DNA of 36,456 bases from Jaenimonas drosophilae (taxonomy: Eukaryota; Euglenozoa; Kinetoplastea; Trypanosomatida; Trypanosomatidae), in contig JASAON010001469.1 of the NCBI GenBank assembly GCA_030849065.1, forward strand, positions 1 to 36,456, in the 5' to 3' direction. Positions 20,301 through 29,400 of the stretch are shown here, piece by piece. Both the position numbers and the translations under genes were made by a program. The notes below the pieces were generated by a model that did not search any database, was not told the DNA's origin, and was given only the letters and a program-made list of their open reading frames with translations. Within the stretch, counting starts at the first letter, position 1. Each line of letters begins with the position of its first letter.

Positions 20301-20719
20301 AAGAGGTTGAGGGCGTGATCCACCGCAGGCTTAAGAACGGGCTCTTTTTCAAAGGAGAGCTTCGTCATCTTGGCGTAGGCAGTGAGGAGACTGAGCAACA
20401 CGTGGCGTGGTGCGCCATGAAGGATGAGTCGTTGAAGGCAGGCAATCCCGCATTGTTGGACAACAATCTGTTCCCTCTGCTCCTGGGTGATCCAGTTGAG
20501 GTTGGCTTTGAACCACGAAACAATTCCCTGCGCAGCGAACAGCAGCGCGTACTGATTGCTGCTGTGTGCAAGGATATTCAGCAGTACGGTGTTGTCTCCG
20601 CCCTCCACAGTGAAGGGAGTCAACTGGAGCTGCGCCGCCTGGCGATCTGCTGGGTCCGGACTGGCGTACAAGCGCTCAGCCACTGCATTAACCTCATCCA
20701 CGGTTGGCAGTCGTGCCAT
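17348..20719 (-). CDS. XPO7: Exportin-7 / RanBP16-like nuclear transport receptor
   Basis: 1123 residues, close to animal exportin-7 (about 1087 from memory). It is an alpha-helical HEAT-repeat protein of the importin-beta superfamily, expected to carry cargo through nuclear pores under control of Ran. The N-terminus (VDEVNAVAERLYASPDPADR through SWFKANLNWITQEQ) fits the Ran-binding importin-beta N-terminal region, and the segment near residue 239 (NCLGYDFMAITVDETEE) followed by VPADWKPFLL matches a characteristic exportin-7 stretch. Hydrophobic helical pairs continue to the end (FVESFVATYPARKQQAVREAL). Near residues 980-1030 is a Pro/Arg-rich insertion (TPEPPRRNSTPPSP) that looks disordered. 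ATG at 20719, stop TAG at 17348-17350. No frame breaks. Confidence 0.85.
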   Translation of the reverse strand: MARLPTVDEVNAVAERLYASPDPADRQAAQLQLTPFTVEGGDNTVLLNILAHSSNQYALLFAAQGIVSWFKANLNWITQEQREQIVVQQCGIACLQRLILHGAPRHVLLSLLTAYAKMTKLSFEKEPVLKPAVDHALNLFSASQCYLQASGPIPSGVDPVEAEKQHFLSLLLLDTLVTELGKFDSSKTHSFMSFAAHRRSSNNFRDECLLSIFMAVISELELVQLPQQKYPSEVVELTKNCLGYDFMAITVDETEEALSSQVPADWKPFLLSSKTQQVLWGQHATLPYPLCATLLTGLSSLCGIRRTFFDSPEERVEYLNSVLDLLCNVAKDNGDRFVIPHYVQIYAEVCQRLVAPFGYRDLHMSGCFARWVETLRAISVDVFAVQFGRDGSFGTTTTLLNFWSRLLMSRRMYVGPNEEEERDLHTMAPDLVLSFVQSRVHFIPGEAGALEEEDYDAAMEAILTQSESVASMALTDFPRTMSMLADYVHRGVGSSVLESPTATAWLFYLAGQLVHQALPHVEENSVEMVSNFFIFCVDCANHRRLALSNNPPPSSGGLHLGSNLVERALIFFINTVQLVLTGPRNDEALKSVIARVFESRAMLFQFILNNTGHNLMRGLDGVHDEESAQIIKSSIDLIANACRDVPPAMLEVLSFNLPPVVDLPLSRSRKTYKLRTNLYTVLWTLRPQQGKMLGVEEFLQPITTCLLNTVNGGSTVPSYVAGWLRDLRGVCRAIHDERQSELVEMVEWFCENAGAFHSVLSGPAGASPMVVVSFLRFLEELVSPHSGRLNLPNGTHSACGLLLFKHMCALLQLVVERCITNEQVEIVSAGGIVDGAYELMLKPLWLSMSCLRRCVHDGFVPFGAMWHYRDETYDNTLLGLLRMLTVFPPKLCKEYPKVVLAVVDLIRTITEEEAYQPLAKLSTAELESIISFVVNVCEDVDTESGSLFHGLSFLSFVAGLIKEVKALSVSPSMTPEPPRRNSTPPSPIQLPSFYSLPDCGIARISGTPGGRPRTACRPRTASREAIARLLEPLSGLWQRLVAVAMNVIVTQDRGLSVSCTVVYPIFEAHPPFWQQFVESFVATYPARKQQAVREALSKLSNDADSQDHFFSGVFTFRQTLRSI

Positions 20720-21267
20720 GGTGGATTGTTGGGGCGATGAGTGAATGCGTGATTATCGTTTCGAATGGCAAATAGGTGGTGCGTAGTGGAGCACGACGTC
20801 GGACAGCAAAAAAAGATCCACGCGAGATGTTGGTGTGTCCGCGTTGGGTGAGTGGTATTCTGCCAGATGTAGCCACCAACGCGTTGAGTTCCTGATCCAG
20901 AATGGCGGAGGAGAATTAATCAAAGATCCAAAGCCACCTTCACAGCACCTGCCCGATGCGCTTAGTGAAAGACTCAGAGGAGGTGGTCGGTGGTGGTGGG
21001 GATGATGTCAAGTATGGTGGAGGAAGGGAGAAACCGGTCCACCAAATGCGGTGTGCGTGGGCCTTGAAGTGTCAAAGCACACCCCCAACGTGGAAGGCAG
21101 AAAACTATAACCTAGGTGCCGATGAGGTCGGCAGCTGCAGCAACACGAAGAAAAAGAATGGCAACATAGTGAAATGTGCAATGACGGGATCAATTGAAAC
21201 TCGAGTCGTTGACGTACGCACTTCAACCAGATATTTGTGTGTGGCGTGTGAATCCGTCAACCACACG
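20720..21267. other. Intergenic region, 548 bp
   Basis: A run of seven T on the minus strand lies near 20815-20809, but no AG follows before the exportin ATG; the nearest upstream AG candidate is at 20861-20860. I therefore do not assign a splice site here. No gene recognised. Confidence 0.45.
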
Positions 21268-22239
21268 CTACGCAAAGAGTGGCCGATACATGGCCTGCTC
21301 CTGACGCACTCGGAAGCTTCTCGCCGTCACAGTAAATGACCCGAGAATAGTCTCCACTTGAGTCTGAAATGTACGAGAGAAGGCGAGAGAAGGGGATGAC
21401 GACCACTGTACTGTACTCGGCGTGGGCTGCAGCAGACCCAGCGACCAACTCTGCTCTACTCCGTTCTTCATCACGTCTGGCAGCATGGCCCCCAACGTGA
21501 TGAGAGGATTCGCCCGCTCCACATCGGACTTGCGCGTGGCGCCATCCATTGAAGACGCCGTCGCCTCCGCCTGCGCACGACGCAAGAGACGAAGCTGGGC
21601 ATCCACACACCGAGCAGGTGTAAGGAACGGGTTGCACAGCGCTGCGGAACTGCATTCATAGACGGCACGGCACAGAGGCACCATCGCATCTGCAGGAGGT
21701 TCCTCACCCACCGTAATGAGCAAGGTTGTGATGCCGGTAACCGACCGAAAGCCGTAGGAGGTGAAGCGGTAGCCGCTGAGAAGTCGTCCTAGAAAACGTG
21801 GATCACTCGTTGAGGTTACACGCCGCCCACGAGACGGGACGGCGCTGCTGCTGGCGCTCTCCCCAGGAGCGGAGGTGGAGCGGCCACGAGGTCGAGATCC
21901 TGCTGCTGTTCGCGCGGATTGACTCGTCTCCTGGCGTTGAGCCTGGGCCTGCACCTCTGCCCACAGTGCATCACATCGATCTAGGGAGGAGAAGAGGAGG
22001 AAGTGCATCTTCACGATATCCTCAGACCCAACATAGAGGTGGTAGCTGCTTCCCTCTAGCACCTTCAGTGCTTCTTCATCCTCTGCAGAGGACGAGGCCG
22101 TATCATCATCTTTCGTATGAGACGGTACTGCAGCAGGTTCATAAGAAGCCTCCTGGCGGTTGGTGAGGTAGGTACGCAGGCAGAGCGGGCGACCATGACG
22201 GTCAATGACAGCGAGCGCCGCCACCGCCCACTTTTCCAT
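21268..22239 (-). CDS. TRAPPC2L/sedlin-like TRAPP complex subunit
   Basis: 323 residues from ATG 22239 (a TTG three codons upstream is not used). TRAPP complexes are guanine-nucleotide exchange factors and tethers in ER-Golgi traffic. The start (WAVAALAVIDRHGRPLCLRTY) and the segment EGSSYHLYVGSEDIVKMHFLLFSSLDRCDALW fit the longin-like fold of sedlin relatives. The second half matches TRAPPC2L particularly: GYRFTSYGFRSVTGITTLLI then ...LCRAVYECSSAALCNPFLTPARCVDAQLRLL (residues about 156-220). Compared with the ~140-residue animal protein there is a short acidic insert at 30-56, a Ser/Arg-rich insert at about 100-147, and a ~100-residue C-terminal extension after 220. TRAPPC2L rather than TRAPPC2 is favoured by the CNPF element; moderate certainty. 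Confidence 0.7.
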   Translation of the reverse strand: MEKWAVAALAVIDRHGRPLCLRTYLTNRQEASYEPAAVPSHTKDDDTASSSAEDEEALKVLEGSSYHLYVGSEDIVKMHFLLFSSLDRCDALWAEVQAQAQRQETSQSARTAAGSRPRGRSTSAPGESASSSAVPSRGRRVTSTSDPRFLGRLLSGYRFTSYGFRSVTGITTLLITVGEEPPADAMVPLCRAVYECSSAALCNPFLTPARCVDAQLRLLRRAQAEATASSMDGATRKSDVERANPLITLGAMLPDVMKNGVEQSWSLGLLQPTPSTVQWSSSPSLAFSRTFQTQVETILGSFTVTARSFRVRQEQAMYRPLFA

Positions 22240-22624
22240 GAGGTTCAACGGAGACGATATGAATACGGGATGTACAGGACAACCCTGCCTGTATTCCTAC
22301 GCACGCTCAAACAAGACAAGCAGTAAGAGAAGAGAGTCCACATGGGTGCGGAGGTGGATTCAGCAGCATGAACATGGTCGAGCTCAGAAAGCCTGGGCGA
22401 ATATCGAATCTTCATTGAGGCAACAGTTAGGGGTGGAAGCTGAAACACGCCAATGGAGGTGGCTTGATGGCTGCATACAGAAAGGCAGGGTACGCAACAA
22501 GCTCACCCATTGGCGGATCTCTCTTACGTGAGAGCATCTGGTGCCACACGTGTAGGTCTTGTGTTCTGTAGTAGGTATCCATGCAGATAGCTAATCCGCG
22601 TCGGAGGCAGCATGATAGTTTGAA
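22240..22624. other. Intergenic region, 385 bp
   Basis: Presumed 3' UTR of the small mitochondrial-type gene plus TRAPPC2L leader. Nothing else recognised. Confidence 0.5.
22306..22338 (-). promoter_or_regulatory. Probable trans-splice acceptor for the TRAPPC2L-like gene
   Basis: Coding-strand tract CTCTCTTCTCTTACTGCTTG and following T-rich bases, then the first AG at 22307-22306, about 66 bases before the ATG at 22239. Other AGs follow closer to the start. Confidence 0.45.
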
Positions 22625-22942
22625 TTAGGGTTGTTTGGGGGGATGTCCTCCTTCGTGGTGAAGAAGCTGTGCGTCTTCCTCTGGGATAAACGCAAAGTTG
22701 TCAAAGTCGACGCCTTCGTCCATTAACTCGTCCAGGAACGCCCAATCGTCATCAAAGAACTCAAACTGTGCGTCTTCCATTTGCTCTGCGGGAGTGCGGC
22801 CGTCCTTTGGTGACTGGGGAGTAGATCCTTCACGAGCAACACGGGTAGAGAATAAGGCAGTTGACGCCCAACGGCGGTATGAGGTCTGCGGAACCATCTT
22901 CCGCGCTGTCGCCGTTGATACCAGCGAGAGAGAGCGGAACAT
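22625..22942 (-). CDS. Small protein with likely mitochondrial presequence, unknown function
   Basis: 105 residues from ATG 22942; an upstream in-frame TTG at 22948 is not a credible start. Residues 1-35 are rich in Arg, Ser, Thr and Ala with no acidic residue (MFRSLSLVSTATARKM..., then RRW and STRVAR), as in a cleavable mitochondrial presequence. The mature part is very acidic and aromatic (residues 58-90: FEFFDDDWAFLDELMDEGVDFDNFAF), ending in a His/Pro-rich tail. I do not recognise a family. A strong pyrimidine tract and AG sit 37 bases upstream, supporting a real transcript start. Candidate roles such as assembly factor or small ribosomal or respiratory subunit would be guesses. Confidence 0.6.
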   Translation of the reverse strand: MFRSLSLVSTATARKMVPQTSYRRWASTALFSTRVAREGSTPQSPKDGRTPAEQMEDAQFEFFDDDWAFLDELMDEGVDFDNFAFIPEEDAQLLHHEGGHPPKQP

Positions 22943-22978
22943 CGTCAAGTAGATAAATTGGATCTACAAAACGTGTAA

Positions 22979-22994
22979 CTGGCGGAGAGAGGGA
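22979..22994 (-). promoter_or_regulatory. Probable trans-splice acceptor for the small mitochondrial-type gene
   Basis: Coding-strand TCCCTCTCTCCGCCAG, with AG at 22980-22979, 37 bases before the ATG at 22942. Confidence 0.5.
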
Positions 22995-23234
22995 TGCACT
23001 GATGTGAATATGCAAGATGTTCCTAAAAATGTCTTGGCAAGAGAAGGATTGGCGATGCGCGTGTGTCCGTGCAGCTATCCTCTGCAGCGCAAAACCCCGA
23101 AGAAAAGAAGAGACAGAGAAACATCTTTGCCACGCGCAATATTTGGACTTTCAACACAAAAGAACACCACTTTCTTCAAGGTGAATACGCCCAACTAGTA
23201 CCCAGCTCATAAGCCACACGTACTGCTTCAACTT

Positions 23235-23836
23235 GTGTGAAGTATATAGCAGTAAGTCTAGCAGGCCTTTGACACACAGCACCAGCACGAATAGCCGGTC
23301 CGGTAACACGAACTGCAGTGGCAGGTGAAGCAATGGATGGCTGCAACGCAGCGCAACGTGAAAGTAAGAACAAGCAACTCTCGCAAGTCAGATGGTTATT
23401 GGCTTCGTTGAATACCCGGTAATTGTCGATCACAGAGTGAACTACGAAAGAACGCAGTGGGTACATCATCATGTATGCGAAGAGCTGTGCGAAGCACATA
23501 GCAGTAAGTCTAGCAGGTCTTTGACACACAGCACCAGCACGAGTAGCCGGTCCGGTAACACGAACTGCAGTGGCAGGTGACGGGTGCATAGCACAAGCAA
23601 TGGATGACTGCAACGCAGCGCAACGTGAAAACAAGAACAAGCAGCTCTCACAAGTCAGATGGTTATTGGCTTCGTTGAATACCCGGTAATTGTCGATCAC
23701 AGAGTGAACTACGAAAGAACGCAGTGGGTACATCATCATGTATGCGAAGAGCTGTGCGAAGCATATAGCAGTAAGTCTAGCAGGTCTTTGACACACAGCA
23801 CCAGCACGAGTAGCCGGTCCGGTAACACGAACTGCA
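23235..23836. repeat. Tandem repeat, two full copies and a partial third, period 252 then 267 bp
   Basis: The landmark GCAGTAAGTCTAGCAGG occurs at 23249, 23501 and 23768. Copies 1 and 2 are near identical over about 250 bp except for a 15-bp insertion in copy 2 (around 23579-23593). Copy 3 ends after GAACTGCA at 23836. Both periods are multiples of three, and one minus-strand frame stays open across the whole array (23940 to 23176). That frame has no ATG until 23739. Function unknown; see findings. Confidence 0.85.
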
Positions 23837-24077
23837 ACGAATGAAAGTAGCAAGAGAATATTTGTCGCGTCAGGTGACTCGAGCAAAGCATCTGTATTTG
23901 GACAGAGCTGGAGCCCAACAACTTCTACCAATAAGTTCAAAGAGGAACCGAGAAGGAGAGATTACATTGTGTAGGTATGGCTGTGAGAAAGTACGTCGAA
24001 GGTTCAAAGGTACACAATCGTGCTACGAGAGAGAACATGTGAAGTATTATACGCTTCATTAAGCGGCAAGACAGGCC

Positions 24078-26120
24078 TCATTCATCCCCACGGCGCACTC
24101 CACGGGAGAGCACAGGAAAGCCCTTGGGCTGCACTTTGGCATTGTTGATTTCCAGAACATCTCCCATCTTTTGGTACTCAAAGCGCCGGCTCTTGGAGCC
24201 ATAGGTGGACTGTAGCTCTCCCAGCAACTTCTTGGCAGCCTCCTCACGATGCCACCGATTGGTAATGGCGAAGGTGTGATTGAGATCATCCAAATCGCCG
24301 GTGGGCACCTGATCGACAAACGGCTCTTCGTACAGGCCCTCCCACTTGAGCTGCTCCTCAGTCTCCGTGTCCGAGTTGAAGTGAACGGCATGAGAGAGAG
24401 GGCGTTCGGTAGTGAGTCGGTCGACCCCGTAGTCGCTGGAGGTCAGGTACTCCTCCAGGTGTGGGCTGTGTCGGCGATGGAGGTCACGGAGGGAAGTGGC
24501 AGACGCAGTGCCTGAACCTGCATCCTGAGAATGTGGAAGCATGCCTTCCTGGGGCAGCTGAAGTTCATTCGCATGCTGCTGAGATCGGGCCGCCTCCGCT
24601 TGCACGAGTTGGGCGGAGCTCTCCTTCAGGAGTTCCTCGCGCTTTGCCTTCTTCGACTCCTGTTGAATCTCCTCCACGTAACGAACAAAGGCATCGCCGT
24701 CAAAGTTGGCCGGTAGCACGAACTGTCTGCTGGACCAGTTCATGTCGAGTTCTGGCCCAAGAATAAACGTGAACTCACTCCAATCCCACTGTGCCAAGGA
24801 GCCTGCAATGCGAAAGAGCTCCTTGGCCCATTCCAGTCGCTGGGCGTACGTGCAGTCGTTGTGCTGGAAGGCCTCCACCCCAGCTGGTTCAATGATGGTA
24901 CGGAACTCCTTTAGATGCCACATAGTGGTCTCCAACATGTGCTTGGAGATGCGATAGAGCTTCTTTTGAAGGTCAAGCTTGGGCTGGATGGCCTTGAGCC
25001 ACTTGTGCAGCGCATCGGCAGTGTTCATTGAGTGGTCTAGAATAATGACTCCATTAGCCCGGGTAGCAAATCGTGAACCAATCTCGAGAGAGAGGGAGGA
25101 CACCCCATAGCCATGGAGCAGCTCCTTGTACTGCCGCAGAAGACGCAAGGTTGGCATGGCATCCTTGTGGGAGCAGGAGATAAGAATATCATCCAAGCTA
25201 AGGGCGTTGCATACGTCCGCAATGAGGCCCTCAAGCTCACTCGCGAAGGAGAACGCATTCTCTCGGCAGGCATCGACGGCCCTCTGGTGTTGCGCCAGAA
25301 AGCTAATAAATTGATAGGGTGTGAAGTCCCAAGGAACGGTTATGCAGCCCGTCATCTCCCCCACCGCGAAGTGGTCGGATACAATGAGAGGCATGCACTC
25401 CCACACCTCATAGCGCATCTCCCCAAGGTGATCTCGCAGCGTCTGCATGGCAGCCGCACACTGCAATGGAGAGATGGACTGGGAGAATAGCACCTGATCG
25501 GCCTCAATAATCTCCTCCAGGGTTGGAACCGGCGTCAAAGACCAGCGCATGCTCATCGCCTCCGTCGCCTCGTCCAGCAGTGACTTTGGTGCCTCATTGC
25601 GGGGGTCGGGTCCGCCTTTGCGGTGCGGTCGGCGGCGCAGCGGTTTAGCCTCACGCCGTGCAATCGTGGCGTCCTCCGCCTCTGACACGGACTCTGTCAC
25701 CCCGTCAATACAGCCAGAACGCCGAAGAAGATCACGAAGAAACTTATTAACGCTACGTTCCACTACTCCACGATTGGCCTCGCTGGCGGCAAAGCCATCA
25801 GGAAGCTCAAAGGTTGAGTTAACCTGCACCGCCCCACCAGAGACCTCCCCTTCTGCAGCAGTGGAGAAGCCACGCTCCGCAAAGCTCGACTTCGGTGCCT
25901 GGTTATCATCCTTCTCTCCATCCAGACGCCGGTAAAAGGTAAAGGCAATGGTTGTAGCAGGCGGGGGCCGAAGAGTCCCGGCTTTGAACTCTCTGGCCCA
26001 GCTTAGGAGTTCGTTCAGTTGTGCCACTGCTTGCTCATTCGCCACCTGTTGCGTGTGGTTGTGGTGAAAAAAGTCAGGGTGAACCTGGAGAAAGAAAGCA
26101 TTCAATGCCTTCTTGTACAT
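24078..26120 (-). CDS. TCAIM-like protein (DUF4460/DUF4461 family)
   Basis: 680 residues; animal TCAIM (T-cell activation inhibitor, mitochondrial) is about 500 (from memory). The N-terminus MYKKALNAFFLQVHPDFFHH, with NEQAVAQLNELLSW after it, fits the DUF4460 region, a J-like helical segment with an H14-P15-D16 motif. The second family region can be followed from about residue 195 (LLDEATEAMSMRWSLTP...) through the SLAQWDWSEFTFILGPELD and ANFDGDAFVRYVEEIQQES segments. A Ser/Gln/His-rich insert lies near residues 505-570. The C-terminus (HREEAAKKLLGELQ...) is not assigned. The family name reflects a mammalian phenotype; in other eukaryotes it is a mitochondrial protein of unclear biochemical role. 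The protein begins almost directly at the J-like helix, with no obvious long presequence. The ATG at 26120 is 34 bases after a strong splice acceptor. Confidence 0.75.
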   Translation of the reverse strand: MYKKALNAFFLQVHPDFFHHNHTQQVANEQAVAQLNELLSWAREFKAGTLRPPPATTIAFTFYRRLDGEKDDNQAPKSSFAERGFSTAAEGEVSGGAVQVNSTFELPDGFAASEANRGVVERSVNKFLRDLLRRSGCIDGVTESVSEAEDATIARREAKPLRRRPHRKGGPDPRNEAPKSLLDEATEAMSMRWSLTPVPTLEEIIEADQVLFSQSISPLQCAAAMQTLRDHLGEMRYEVWECMPLIVSDHFAVGEMTGCITVPWDFTPYQFISFLAQHQRAVDACRENAFSFASELEGLIADVCNALSLDDILISCSHKDAMPTLRLLRQYKELLHGYGVSSLSLEIGSRFATRANGVIILDHSMNTADALHKWLKAIQPKLDLQKKLYRISKHMLETTMWHLKEFRTIIEPAGVEAFQHNDCTYAQRLEWAKELFRIAGSLAQWDWSEFTFILGPELDMNWSSRQFVLPANFDGDAFVRYVEEIQQESKKAKREELLKESSAQLVQAEAARSQQHANELQLPQEGMLPHSQDAGSGTASATSLRDLHRRHSPHLEEYLTSSDYGVDRLTTERPLSHAVHFNSDTETEEQLKWEGLYEEPFVDQVPTGDLDDLNHTFAITNRWHREEAAKKLLGELQSTYGSKSRRFEYQKMGDVLEINNAKVQPKGFPVLSRGVRRGDE

Positions 26121-26495
26121 GAGGATGGGTTAGCCCAGCCCGATATCTTCTGCCTATATGGAGAGCACAAAAGGAAATGAGAAGAATAATTTGGATGTCA
26201 GCTGCAGACCTTCCAGACAAGACAAGGCATCAGTTTTTTTGGTATTGTCGTGTTGCAATACACGGCCGCTCTAATCCATTCCCCCACACACACAGGTGGA
26301 GAAGTGGCTCGACCGTTATCTAATCAGCATGTGGAACACTATCTATCTCCACGCATCCCTTGAATAATGATCTAAGTGCAAACAAAACTACGCACATAGT
26401 ATGCTAGTGTGTGTGAGTCTTGTAGGGTGAAGTGAATTGAAGTGACGTGGGGACTGAAGGTCTTGTCAGTGGAGAATGGACCTCCTGACCCACAC
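26121..26495. other. Intergenic region, 375 bp
   Basis: Between the LRR-protein stop and the TCAIM-like start. Contains the TCAIM-like splice-acceptor tract and a short CA-rich stretch near 26286-26296. No gene recognised. Confidence 0.5.
26154..26190 (-). promoter_or_regulatory. Probable trans-splice acceptor for the TCAIM-like gene
   Basis: Coding-strand TTCTTCTCATTTCCTTTTGT, then GCTCTCC and ATATAG with AG at 26155-26154, 34 bases before the ATG. One of the clearest acceptors in the window. Confidence 0.6.
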
Positions 26496-29400
26496 CTAGG
26501 ACGGTTTTCGCGTAGCTGCTGATGGTGCAGCGGGAGCACGGCGCTGAGGAGCACGGGATTGAGATTGCGCGGTGCTTGGTGTTGCCCCTGGGTTTGGTGT
26601 GCTCGTTGTCGCGGAGCGAGGAGCCGGTGGAGATGGTAGGGCTGTCTGGAAGATCTCTACAGCACGGCTCACTTCCTTTTTTAGAGTTGCCAAGGCAGCC
26701 TGAAGGTCAGCCAGAGACGATAATGTGATGTTGATGTCCACCTCACGTGGAAGAAGTTCCGCAGAGAGAGCCTTGCCCTCTGAGCTTCCTGCATCCTTGG
26801 CCCCTTCACCCACCTTCGCAACAACTTTGGCACGTGCCACGCCCACCTCCTCTGGGAGAAAGGGCCGCGTGAGATGAATCAGCAGCTGTGGCTCCTTCTT
26901 GGAAGACTTCTCCGTAGAAGTACCGCAGCGCACCCCAAGCGCCAGTGGATGGACAAGCATTACCGCTTGTTTGTTCTTCCCGACCAGCTTCTTCTTCTCG
27001 TACGACAACATGAGCAAGCTAGTGGTTTGGTGAATAGTGAGAACAACACGTTGCTGACCTTTCCACTTGCCCTTGGCCACCAAAAGATGGTCAGATGACT
27101 CATCAGGTGATGTTTGGGGCTTTTGCAGAAGGCCTTCGTATGCGTTCTGCATCATTTGGCGTCGCAGCTGCTGTGCCGCACGTTCATAGGCTTCCTGCTC
27201 TTTGCGCAACTTCTCCGCGGCATCCTGCTTTGGAGACGCAGGCTTTGATGTTTTAGGAGTGACCTCAATGGGCGAAGCGCCGGCATCAGCTGTTGAAGGA
27301 AGCACAGGGCTGGTACTCACCTCCATGGGCACAGCTTGCTGCACAGTGGTGGGAGACTTGGGAGCCACAACCGCCAACTCTGGGCGTGGATTCACTACCA
27401 CCTCCATGGACCTCTCGGCAGGCGTTGGTGGGCTTGTGGGATCTGAAGGAGCCTCACCTGGCGGTAGGGGAGAGGCAGAGAACCCCACTCCCACTGGAGA
27501 AGGCACCGTGCTCGGTGGGGAAAGTTCAGGGAACATTGTCGTTGCCGTCTCGGCATCACCCCCGTTCGCACCCTCATCCACTTCAGCTGCAGTTGTGGGA
27601 GATGGGGAAGAAGGCATGGGCGGGGCCTCTTGGTCCTTGTCCAGGCAAGGACCATCCTGTGGCATCGCATCATCCGCCAGCGCCACTAGGTCAGCCACCT
27701 CCTTGGGAACATCCGCGCCAATGGGCACCTGCTGCGCTTCTCCTTCGAGTACCTCAGTGGATAAGGTGCGACGGTTGGCTGATGACGCCCTTGATGCAAC
27801 AGTGGAGCAAGTTTCCCGACTCGCCGATCGCTTCTGGACGTGGTCAGGCGACGGAAGCGTGTCTGTGTGGTGCTCCTGTTCGGTGTTGGTTGGTTCCTCC
27901 TGCCCTACCAAAGGAGGCTGTGCTGCATCTTGCTCGTTGGGCTCATCAATTTCAACCTCAAAATTCGCTGCGGGGGTTGATGACTCAACGTCATTCATCT
28001 GCGAAGGCGGAGACACTAATCGCTGAGGTCGTAGCTCCACAACTTCCGTCGGCTCCGCAACGTTGTGGGACGCGCTTCCCACAAGAGTCTCTCCCTCATC
28101 TGCCTGCTCCTCAAGCTCCCGCAGAAGGCTTCGTCGAGCTGGATACATTGTTCCTGTGGCGTCCGCTATACTAGAGAGCTCCTGAGCCTTACGTCCAGAT
28201 ACTTCCAAAATGGAGCTTACTTCGTGAAGGGCGTGAGGCGTACGAAGACCAATCCCATCAGCCCACCCAGCAGCCTTGGATGATGCAACAGTAGATCCCA
28301 CCACCCCATCCCGGCCGCAGCTTACTGTGTGGGTAGGTGACTGTGCTCCTGCCAAGCCATAGTGGATCGCCAAAGGACGAACTCCAGTTGCCCCGCACGA
28401 ATCGGTACAGCACGGATCAGCCGCACGGTAGGATACAGCACAGTGGGCAGACTGTCCTAGCACTGACATGGCCTGCCCATCGTGCTCCGCTACTCCAGCA
28501 TTGCCCTGAACTGAGAGGTCCTCCAGGCATGAGCCCGAGGACGCGACTGGCCAATCCATGATAAAGCAGCGAATCACCTCCACGCAGCCTAAGGTGGTGA
28601 GGAGATTGTCGGCGAGATTGAGAACTGCCAAGTCCTGTAGAAGACCCCACGATGCAGTTGTGTTGCGCACGGCGCGACACAGCCCACGCACTGCCACATC
28701 TGTTATGCCGGTGCTGGCAAGGTGCAGCTCCTTGATGTGGCCAAAGGCTGAAGGAACAACCTTCTTGGTCGTTGCTGCGTTAAACGCGGCATGGGAAAGT
28801 AGCTCGCAGAGGACGTCCCCAACACGGCTCTGGCCCGCTACCGAGAGCTGATCCAAGACAATAGGCATCTCGTCCGCCCGCTCCGCGGCCAGCACAATCT
28901 GGCACCACGAATCAAAGGAAGTTGGAGAAGGCGGGGCACCTTGAAGAATCTGCTCCTCCATCGTACCCTCCGCCAGTAAGTCGAGAAGTTGCGGGCGAGG
29001 AAGCAGCTCCGTGGTGAACGTTCCAGAGAGGTCCAGAACGCAGAGATCGGGGCAGCAAAACAATAGGCCAAGAAGGACCGATCGGCAGCCGGCAGGTGAG
29101 CAGAGCTGGCTAAGAGGTACACCGCCAAGGGAGACGTCACGTAGTGCGGCGGGGTGGTGAAGAGGCAGAAACTGGGAGAAGGTAGGTTGCTCCATCAGTT
29201 TTCCAGATGTGATGATGCAATGATTGAGGGATGATGCACCATCCTCGGCTGACGGTGATGGCAGCAGTCCCCGTGGAGATGGTACGTTGTGCGTGAGCAG
29301 TACCGTGCGCAAGCAGTGCGATTTACTGGCTCCATGGAGGAGCTCCGACACACCACGGGCAGAGGCACGGCACTCTCGTAGGTCCAACAGCGACGGCCCA

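Larger units (their letters stand above)
22943..24077. other. Intergenic region, 1135 bp, mostly the tandem repeat
   Basis: Lies between the TCAIM-like stop and the small mitochondrial-type gene. Apart from the repeat and the splice-acceptor tract near 22980, I see no recognised gene. A minus-strand frame through the repeat could encode up to about 187 residues from an ATG at 23739, but no domain is recognisable. Confidence 0.5.

Noticed and set aside
23392..23844. Plus-strand 60-codon frames repeated in the tandem array
   Set aside because: They lie against the cluster's direction and share no recognisable domain; the continuous minus-strand frame is the better, though still weak, coding candidate.
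27202..28026. 274-codon plus-strand frame antisense to the LRR protein
   Set aside because: Low-complexity Gly/Ser/Thr/Val composition mirrors the Pro/Ala/Thr-rich linker on the coding strand; a shadow frame.
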